Shown here one piece after another: positions 5,131 to 10,929 of a stretch of 10,929 nt of DNA. Under the pieces are notes generated by a model. The model saw nothing but the letters and a program-made list of their open reading frames with translations. It ran no database searches and was not told the origin of the DNA. The stretch lies in contig JAEOTF010000530.1 of the NCBI GenBank assembly GCA_016840025.1, forward strand, positions 1-10,929, in the 5' to 3' direction. The DNA comes from Candidatus Hodarchaeota archaeon (GTDB lineage Archaea; Asgardarchaeota; Heimdallarchaeia; Hodarchaeales; YT1-039). Each line of letters starts with the position of its first letter. Position 1 is the stretch's first letter. Position numbers and translations under genes: made by a program.

Positions 5131-6666
5131 ATGTCAACTCAAATCTTATTTTACAACGGGAAAATCTGGACTCCTCATGGTCAAAAATCTTGGATGCTTG
5201 TAGAAAACACTGAAATTAAAGAGATTGGTGATCCTCCAAGACCCAATCTTGATACTAAATCTATAGATCTTCATCAAAAACTAGTTCTTCCAGGACTAAT
5301 GGATGCTCATTTACATGTCTATTATACAGGATTAATGGAACGATATCTTCAATTGGAAAGACCGAAATCCATTGCTGAGCTCCTCAATAAATTAACGGAT
5401 TATATAGATCAATATGAGGAAAAAGAGGGATGGGTTGTGGGTTTTGGCTGGGACCAAGATTATATGGAAGATAAACGGTATCCTACTCGCTATGACTTGG
5501 ATCAAATTGAAAAAGAACGTCCCATCATTTTGTATAGAGGTTGTTGGCATGTGTCTGTGGTAAATTCGAAGGCTCTCGAAATTCTGGGAATCACTGCAGA
5601 TACACCCGACCCTGAAGGGGGTAGCATCGATCGTGATGAAAATGGTAAGCCTACTGGCATCTTAAGAGAGACTGCCCTAGAAGTGATCACCCCCTACACT
5701 GAAATTAAAGAAAAAGAAACTAAAAAGCAAATTCTTGAGATAATGTTACAGAAATGCCTTTCTGTAGGATTAACAACTGTTCAAACAAATGATTACAAAG
5801 CATGGGAGCTTTATTCTGAACTTGAAGAGGAAGGGAAGTTACCTCTTCGTGTCTATTTAGTTCCGAGTCAAGAAGAAATCCTTGATAATACTTTTCCCTC
5901 TCCTCAAACAAGAAAAGGCCTACTCTATGTAGATCGGGTGAAACTATTCGCAGATGGCTCTTTAGGAGGACAAACAGCTGCTTTGCGGGAACCATATGTT
6001 GATACAGATGAAATAGGTCAATTAATATATTCTCAGAAAGATCTGAATGAAAAAGTAATGATAGCTAAAGAAAAAGGGTATCGGTTGGAAGTTCATGGTA
6101 TCGGTGATTTAGCTGCAGAATACATTCTCAATGCCTTTGATGCAGCAGGATTAACTAAGGCAGATCGTCCTATTATTACCCATTGTCAAGTCTTAGGTAA
6201 AGATTTAATTGATAGAATGAAAAAGATGGGAGTTATTGCTAGTATTCAACCCCCTTTTGTAACAACAGACAGTCAATGGGTAGAACAAAAACTAGGAGAG
6301 ACAGAACGCTTAAAATATGCTTACGCTTGGAAGACCCTCATAGAAAATGGAATTTATGTCGCAGGAGGATCAGATGCTCCAATTGAAAGCCCTGCCCCAT
6401 TACCAGGTCTTCACTCAGCAATTTTTCGTCATAATCCTCAAGGAAAAGTATGGAAGTCGGAAGAATGTTTAACCTTTAATGAAGCACTAAAAATTTATAC
6501 AGAAGGGGGAGCATATGCCATTAAAGAAGAAAAATCTTTAGGACGGCTCGAAAAAGGCTACAAAGCGGATTTCATCGTTGTGGATAAAGATGTCTCATCT
6601 AATCCAGAACTGCTAAAAGAAACCAAAGTAGAGCAAGTTTGGGTCAATGGGAATAGAAAGCTTTGA
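5131..6666 (+). CDS. Metal-dependent amidohydrolase, YtcJ-like (amidohydrolase-3 family), copy 1
   Basis: A 511-residue cytoplasmic hydrolase of the amidohydrolase superfamily, the usual length for the YtcJ-like group. An N-terminal beta-sandwich strand set (ILFYNGKIWTP) leads into the TIM barrel with the metal-binding H60-x-H62 (DAHLH). Further expected ligands are K271 (VKLFADGSLGG, probably the carboxylated lysine), H322 (VHGIGD), H351 (ITHCQV) and D415 (GGSDAP). The C-terminal sandwich closes with GRLEKGYKADFIVVD. Members of the family cleave C-N bonds in amides, N-formyl compounds or similar; the substrate here cannot be told. A rare feature is W139 in CWH, where its paralogue and many relatives have CGH. 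This start matches the paralogue residue by residue and has GGAG 8 bases upstream. The tandem copy begins 128 bases downstream. Confidence 0.9.
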   Translation: MSTQILFYNGKIWTPHGQKSWMLVENTEIKEIGDPPRPNLDTKSIDLHQKLVLPGLMDAHLHVYYTGLMERYLQLERPKSIAELLNKLTDYIDQYEEKEGWVVGFGWDQDYMEDKRYPTRYDLDQIEKERPIILYRGCWHVSVVNSKALEILGITADTPDPEGGSIDRDENGKPTGILRETALEVITPYTEIKEKETKKQILEIMLQKCLSVGLTTVQTNDYKAWELYSELEEEGKLPLRVYLVPSQEEILDNTFPSPQTRKGLLYVDRVKLFADGSLGGQTAALREPYVDTDEIGQLIYSQKDLNEKVMIAKEKGYRLEVHGIGDLAAEYILNAFDAAGLTKADRPIITHCQVLGKDLIDRMKKMGVIASIQPPFVTTDSQWVEQKLGETERLKYAYAWKTLIENGIYVAGGSDAPIESPAPLPGLHSAIFRHNPQGKVWKSEECLTFNEALKIYTEGGAYAIKEEKSLGRLEKGYKADFIVVDKDVSSNPELLKETKVEQVWVNGNRKL

Positions 6667-6794
6667 AAGAATATTCAGCTATTATCACATGGTATAAATC
6701 AACTAAGCTTATACTTCAATTATCTCTTTAATTCATAGTATCGAGAGTTTATGCAACATATTTTATTAAAAAATGATCAAATGGAGACCTAATT

Positions 6795-8345
6795 ATGAGA
6801 ACTCAAATCTTATTATATAATGGCAAAATCTGGACCCCACAAGGTCAAAAATCTTGGATGCTCATAGAAAACACTGAAATCAAAGAGATTGGTGATCCTC
6901 CAAGACCCAATCTTGATACAAAATCTATAGATCTTCATCAAAAATTAGTTCTTCCAGGATTGATAGATGCTCATATCCATGTTTCTTATACAGGATGGTT
7001 AGAACGTAACCTCCAGTTGGATAGACCGAAGTCGATTGCTGAACTTCAAAACAAATTAGATAAATTCATTGATCAATTTGAGGACCGGGAGGGATGGATT
7101 CTGGGCTTTGGTTGGGATCAAGATTATATGGAAGATAAACGGTATCCAACTCGTTTTGACTTGGACCAAATCGAAAAAGATCGTCCCGTCGCTTTGACCA
7201 GGGTTTGTGGGCATTTAACGGTTGTAAATTCAAAAGCCCTTGAAATCTTGGGAATTACTGCAGTCACTCCCGATCCAGAAGGTGGCAGCATCGATCGTGA
7301 TGACAACGGTCAACCGACAGGACTTTTAAGAGAAACCGCTCAAGATATTGTTGATTCTTATACTGAAATCAAGAATAAAGGAACTAGAAAACAAATTATA
7401 GAATTAGGACTACAAAAATGCCTTTCTGTAGGACTAACAACAGTGCAAACCAATGATTCTAAAGCTTGGGAGCTCTATTCTGAACTTGAAGAGGAAGGAA
7501 AATTACCAATTCGAGTATATCTAACTCCTATGTATGATGAAATTATGGGTGTTGGCTTTCCTACTCCTCAAACAAGAAAAGGACTGCTCTACATGGATCG
7601 AGTGAAAATACTAGTTGATGGTGGTTTAGGAGGACACACTGGTGCCTTAAGGGAGCCATATGCCGACGTTGGAACCACAGGTCAATTAATTTATTCACAG
7701 GAAGAATTGAATAAGAAAGTAAAGCATGCAAAAGAAAAAGGGTTTCGGTTAGAAATCCATGGTGTCGGCGATTTAGCTGCAGAATACATTCTGAACGCCT
7801 TTGAAGCAGCAGGATTGACTAAAAAAGATCGTCCTATTATTACCCATTGTCAAGTCTTAGGTCAGGATTTAATTGACAGAATGAAAAAGATGGGGGTTAT
7901 TGCGAACATTCAGCCTTCTTTCGTGTCTTCAGAGAGTCCATGGATAGAGAAGAGATTAGGGAAGACATCGCGTCTGAAATATGCTTATGCTTGGAAAACA
8001 CTCTTAAAAAATGGAATTTATGTAGCTGGTAGTTCAGATTCCCCAGTTGAAAAACCTGATCCATTATTAGGACTTTATTCAGCTATTTTTCGATATAATC
8101 CTAGAGAGGAAGCATGGAGACCAGAAGAATGCCTAACATTTGATGAAGCTCTCGGGATCTACACAGAAGGGGGGGCTTATGCTGCTCAAGAGGAAAACTC
8201 TTTAGGACGACTCGAAAAAGGGTACAAAGCGGACTTTATCGTTGTGGACAAAGATGTATCATCTAATCCTGAACTGTTGAAGGAATCAAAAATTGAACAA
8301 GTATGGGTGGGTGGCAAGCCTATGAAAATTAGTGAAAATTCATGA
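6795..8345 (+). CDS. Metal-dependent amidohydrolase, YtcJ-like (amidohydrolase-3 family), copy 2
   Basis: A 516-residue tandem paralogue of the preceding gene. It aligns with it without a gap from residue 1 to about 508 and has a slightly longer tail (KISENS). All metal ligands are kept at the same positions: H60-x-H62, K271, H322, H351, D415. It has the common CGH motif (G139) but changes other conserved spots: DGGLGG for DGSLGG after K271, and SDSP for SDAP at D415. Differences cluster in blocks (about 131-142, 184-200, 244-256, 290-296, 371-392) that probably line the substrate pocket or loops, so substrate preference has likely diverged. GGAG (6783-6786) is 8 bases before the ATG. A TATA-like TTTATTAAA (6762-6770) is present but badly spaced for that leader, so co-transcription with copy 1 is equally possible. 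Confidence 0.9.
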   Translation: MRTQILLYNGKIWTPQGQKSWMLIENTEIKEIGDPPRPNLDTKSIDLHQKLVLPGLIDAHIHVSYTGWLERNLQLDRPKSIAELQNKLDKFIDQFEDREGWILGFGWDQDYMEDKRYPTRFDLDQIEKDRPVALTRVCGHLTVVNSKALEILGITAVTPDPEGGSIDRDDNGQPTGLLRETAQDIVDSYTEIKNKGTRKQIIELGLQKCLSVGLTTVQTNDSKAWELYSELEEEGKLPIRVYLTPMYDEIMGVGFPTPQTRKGLLYMDRVKILVDGGLGGHTGALREPYADVGTTGQLIYSQEELNKKVKHAKEKGFRLEIHGVGDLAAEYILNAFEAAGLTKKDRPIITHCQVLGQDLIDRMKKMGVIANIQPSFVSSESPWIEKRLGKTSRLKYAYAWKTLLKNGIYVAGSSDSPVEKPDPLLGLYSAIFRYNPREEAWRPEECLTFDEALGIYTEGGAYAAQEENSLGRLEKGYKADFIVVDKDVSSNPELLKESKIEQVWVGGKPMKISENS

Positions 8346-8482
8346 TTTCTTCTCAAATTGTAAACTTGTTCATATTATATTTTCTCTTTGTTGCTTGTGA
8401 ACGTCTTATAACCTCAGGTTCTGATCATGGTTATCTATACAAATCCTACAGTTTTAGTTAGTACCAACAATATGATCATCAT

Positions 8483-8510
8483 ACCATTAAGTGGTCATTT
8501 TTCCTTTTTT
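8483..8510 (+). terminator. Possible terminator downstream of the amidohydrolase pair
   Basis: A short stem, ACCA (8483-8486) with TGGT (8492-8495), is followed by T5 (8498-8502) and T6 (8505-8510). The U-tracts fit archaeal termination; the 4-bp stem may be incidental. The site is 138 bases after the stop of copy 2. Confidence 0.35.
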
Positions 8511-8561
8511 CACACAATATCCTTACATTTTTCAATTTATTGCCAGAAACAACGGTTTAAA

Positions 8562-8582
8562 TTATTTTTCCCCCAAAAATAA
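8562..8582. terminator. Perfect 8-bp inverted repeat, bidirectional terminator between convergent genes
   Basis: TTATTTTT (8562-8569) and AAAAATAA (8575-8582) are exact reverse complements around a five-C loop. The element sits 10 bases beyond the stop of the minus-strand MFS gene and gives a T-rich tract on both strands, which suits a shared terminator for the convergent transcripts. Confidence 0.5.
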
Positions 8583-8591
8583 GAAGATAGG

Positions 8592-9836
8592 TCACTTAAC
8601 TGTTGGTATACGTCCAGAATATTTTACTTCATTCTCAATGTTATCAAGTTTAGCAATCATTGCCATTACAACTAAAGTCCCAAAGAATGTTACACATAGT
8701 AATGGTATAAAGCCTATTAGCGAAAATATAAACCCACTAATTACAGCTGTAGGAACCCAACCTAACCGTTCTATGAATGTAAGAGTTCCTAAGTTACTAG
8801 TAGCTGTATCAGATGTATCAATAGAAATTTTGGCTAAAGTGACTGACGGCATCCAAAATGCAACACTTATTCCTATAAACCCATATGCAACTATCAAGAT
8901 TTCTGGGGCTTTTGTTGGAGCTATAATCGCCAAAATGACTAATATTATCCATAAAATTCCTGCTATTTCCCCCACTATGAGCCCAAATATCCTACCAAAT
9001 CGATCAATGGCTAATCCAGCAGGATACTGTAGAATTACCACGATAAATGTTTCTACGAGCATCAACGTGGCTATGAAAACAACATCTACCTCAAACAATA
9101 TTATGTAGACTCCATTTGCAATTGAAAACGGCAATCCCCAACAGAATGCATCAAGAGCAAGAGCTATTGCGGTTAAACGCGGAATTGGTTCTTTAAAAAT
9201 CTTAAATAAGGGAAATTGTATTTGTTTATTATTTGAGCTGACATCATGTAACATAAAAATATTAATAAATAATGCAGTACCCAATAGAAGATACGACAAC
9301 TGAAAAAATTTTGTTAAATCTTCAAGCACTTTCTTTTGAATAAAGAAAGACGCAATTATACCTGCTATTGAGGAAGAATTATAAATTATTGAATATATAA
9401 TCCCTTGTTTTTCTCTTAGAGTAGATTCACTAATTATAGTTTGTAATGGAGGGTCATAGAATCCAATTCCTAGATTAAAAAAAATAATACTCAATAGCAC
9501 AAGTAAGATGTCAGTTGGACCAATGGACAGTCCAATTAATCCGAAAATGGATAGCAGTTGTCCAAAGACAATTAGCCTTTTTCTTCCATAAAAATCTGCT
9601 AGAAATCCCATCAAGAGAGGAATGACAGCAGAAAATGTACCCACAGATAAAATAAATCCAAGAGTTTGGGCAGTATCATGACTGGTGCCATAAATAGATA
9701 AGAGAAAGGGTTGAATTTGGATCATATAAACGAAATTAACAAAACCCCACAAAAAATGGGTTATAATGAGAGTTACTATGTTTAAATTAAAGAAACTCTC
9801 ATTTTCATTCATTATACTTCTAATGAAGGCCACCAC
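8592..9836 (-). CDS. Major facilitator superfamily (MFS) transporter
   Basis: Integral membrane permease of about 414 residues with roughly 12 hydrophobic helices in two halves split by a polar loop near 198-218 (VSSNNKQIQFPLFKIFKEP). The MFS motif A is clear after helix 2 (GFLADFYGRKR, 77-87), and its degenerate repeat is in the second half (GLAIDRFGR, 274-282). This identifies a secondary transporter driven by an ion gradient; the substrate is not readable. The frame opens with GTG at 9836, but ATG at 9812 (residue 9, MNENESFF) leaves the first helix intact. Neither has a strong ribosome site, so the start is undecided. The gene lies 30 bases downstream of the M24 peptidase on the same strand, so the two are probably one transcript and the permease may carry peptides, amino acids or a related amide compound. 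This link is inferred from position only. Confidence 0.85.
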   Translation of the reverse strand: MVAFIRSIMNENESFFNLNIVTLIITHFLWGFVNFVYMIQIQPFLLSIYGTSHDTAQTLGFILSVGTFSAVIPLLMGFLADFYGRKRLIVFGQLLSIFGLIGLSIGPTDILLVLLSIIFFNLGIGFYDPPLQTIISESTLREKQGIIYSIIYNSSSIAGIIASFFIQKKVLEDLTKFFQLSYLLLGTALFINIFMLHDVSSNNKQIQFPLFKIFKEPIPRLTAIALALDAFCWGLPFSIANGVYIILFEVDVVFIATLMLVETFIVVILQYPAGLAIDRFGRIFGLIVGEIAGILWIILVILAIIAPTKAPEILIVAYGFIGISVAFWMPSVTLAKISIDTSDTATSNLGTLTFIERLGWVPTAVISGFIFSLIGFIPLLCVTFFGTLVVMAMIAKLDNIENEVKYSGRIPTVK

Positions 9837-9866
9837 TAATTCTAATAATCTTACTGACCTATTGAA

Positions 9867-10929
9867 CTACACTATCCATAGATCGCGCTCCATAGGAGTC
9901 AAATTTCTTATTCCATTTGATGTTACTACAATATTATCTTCTAAAAAGAAATCACAGGTACCTTCACCTTTCGCGATCCCATTTTCCATGTAATTTAGTG
10001 AGGTTGTAGAATATATCATAGGTTCAATGGCTAACACATAACCAGCCTTCAAAATTGTCTTATTATCTTGTGTAACACGTGGGGGTTCATGAATTTCTAA
10101 ACCTACTCCATGTCCACAACTATCATCAGGACATTGTTCAGCATAGCCTCGTTCACGGAATACATCGTCAGAAGCAGTTTTCACATCCCCAATTGGTACT
10201 CCTGCTTTTATAGCACTTAAAGCTGCGGATTGTGCTTCAAGAGCTATTTCAAACATCTCTTGTTGCTTCAAACTTGGCTGCCCAATACAAGCAAGGCGTG
10301 TAAAATCACACCAGTAACTCTTATACGCTACTCCGCCATCTATGATCACAATATCTCCCCTCATCATCTTCTTATTTGATGGACGGGTATCATACATAAT
10401 ATGCCGTTCTGGTCCCGCTACCACAACATAATCGATCTTGAGTGGTAGATCTGCAGCACCTTCATCTAAAGAAACTTTACAAAGGATTGTGAATAGTTCT
10501 TTTTCGGTCATACCCGCATGAATTGCTTCTAACCCAGCCTTCATCGCCTTTTGACTAATATTACAGGCAGTTTGTAGATATTCTATTTCTGCTGAAGATT
10601 TTAGAGTTCGTAATTCCCAAATGAGAGGAGCTGCATCAATAATTCTTGCATTTGATAATCCCTTATGAAACGCATCAAAGTCATTCCAAGAACAATCTAA
10701 GCGTGTCCTCTCCCCTAATTCGCAGCCAATATTTGCTTTTGTAAGTTTTAGTTCATCTAAGCAATTTAAGAGTAGGTCAATAGGATCCATCTCTGAAAAA
10801 AATCTTATATCATCAACCCAAGTCATATATTCAGCGTTTCCTCTCATTTCTAGTGGTAAGATCAGGATTGGATCTTCATTTCTAGGTAAAATAAAAAAAT
10901 GGAGCATATATGTTCGAGATTTTGACCCG
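9867..10929 (-). CDS. M24-family metallopeptidase (Xaa-Pro peptidase/creatinase-like), 5' end outside window
   Basis: The frame stays open through the right edge (upstream codons read GSKSRTY before the first ATG at 10907), so the true start lies outside the window. In residues counted from that ATG, the N-terminal creatinase-type domain (to about 95) is followed by a pita-bread catalytic domain. All five metal ligands are present: D190 (VIIDGG), D201 (CDFTR), H266 (GHGVGLEIHEPP), E295 (AIEPM) and E323 (FLEDNIVVT). The family holds a two-metal centre and includes Xaa-Pro aminopeptidases and dipeptidases, methionine aminopeptidase, creatinase and ectoine hydrolase. The two-domain layout and the LRTLKSSAEI linker point to the Xaa-Pro peptidase/creatinase branch. 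It probably acts in the cytoplasm on proline-containing peptides or a related small substrate, ahead of or together with the MFS permease 30 bases downstream. Confidence 0.9.
   Translation of the reverse strand, partial: GSKSRTYMLHFFILPRNEDPILILPLEMRGNAEYMTWVDDIRFFSEMDPIDLLLNCLDELKLTKANIGCELGERTRLDCSWNDFDAFHKGLSNARIIDAAPLIWELRTLKSSAEIEYLQTACNISQKAMKAGLEAIHAGMTEKELFTILCKVSLDEGAADLPLKIDYVVVAGPERHIMYDTRPSNKKMMRGDIVIIDGGVAYKSYWCDFTRLACIGQPSLKQQEMFEIALEAQSAALSAIKAGVPIGDVKTASDDVFRERGYAEQCPDDSCGHGVGLEIHEPPRVTQDNKTILKAGYVLAIEPMIYSTTSLNYMENGIAKGEGTCDFFLEDNIVVTSNGIRNLTPMERDLWIV

Noticed and set aside
5502..5995. Minus-strand frames inside amidohydrolase copy 1 (and 7124-7306 in copy 2)
   Set aside because: They are antisense to strongly conserved enzyme sequence; their mutual similarity only reflects the duplication.
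8427..8576. Possible small plus-strand ORF from ATG 8427
   Set aside because: About 50 codons of low-complexity composition running through the T-tracts and the terminator hairpin; no ribosome site.
8491..9108. Plus-strand 205-codon frame rich in Thr, Ile and Asn
   Set aside because: Lies almost wholly antisense to the MFS gene, whose helices and motif A are clear.
9766..9993. Plus-strand frame spanning the MFS/M24 junction
   Set aside because: Covers the 5' part of one real gene and the 3' part of another on the opposite strand; no motif of its own.

Overview
The window looks like a piece of an AT-rich archaeal genome, most likely an Asgard (Promethearchaeota) archaeon, possibly of the Heimdallarchaeia. 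The best evidence is a protein with two gelsolin-like repeats at 4067-4813 (minus), a cytoskeleton-related class typical of Asgard genomes. TATA/BRE-like elements about 26 bases upstream of several starts, a GGTGA ribosome-binding site and an archaeal-style polyferredoxin agree. The lineage is an inference from protein content, because no rRNA or tRNA gene is present.

Left part (1-1350): the last 41 codons of an unrecognised frame enter from the left edge. A decayed 3' end of an ABC transporter ATPase follows on the minus strand (289-438). Next is a very AT-rich two-gene cassette on the plus strand (464-1219). The first product has the residue pattern of a PD-(D/E)XK nuclease. The second seems to have the same secondary-structure order without the catalytic residues. 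This is the least explained part of the window.

Middle (1345-4813, all minus): a 5'-truncated alpha/beta-hydrolase with a C-terminal InlB-type repeat domain; a five-cluster polyferredoxin whose last domain resembles FixX; a membrane-anchored, highly charged protein of unknown function; and the gelsolin-like protein. The last three have plausible promoters of their own, so they look like separate units and not one operon.

Right part: two tandem amidohydrolases of the YtcJ-like amidohydrolase-3 family (5131-6666 and 6795-8345, plus) align without a gap over about 510 residues. They converge on a minus-strand pair made of an M24 metallopeptidase (cut by the right edge) and a 12-helix MFS transporter 30 bases downstream of it. 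Amidohydrolases, peptidase and permease together suggest uptake and hydrolysis of amide- or peptide-type nutrients, although substrates cannot be read from sequence.

Several 3' ends of genes without their 5' parts (ABC ATPase, hydrolase, perhaps a short membrane segment at 4935-5027) suggest gene loss and rearrangement. No CRISPR array, insertion sequence, tRNA or rRNA was seen.
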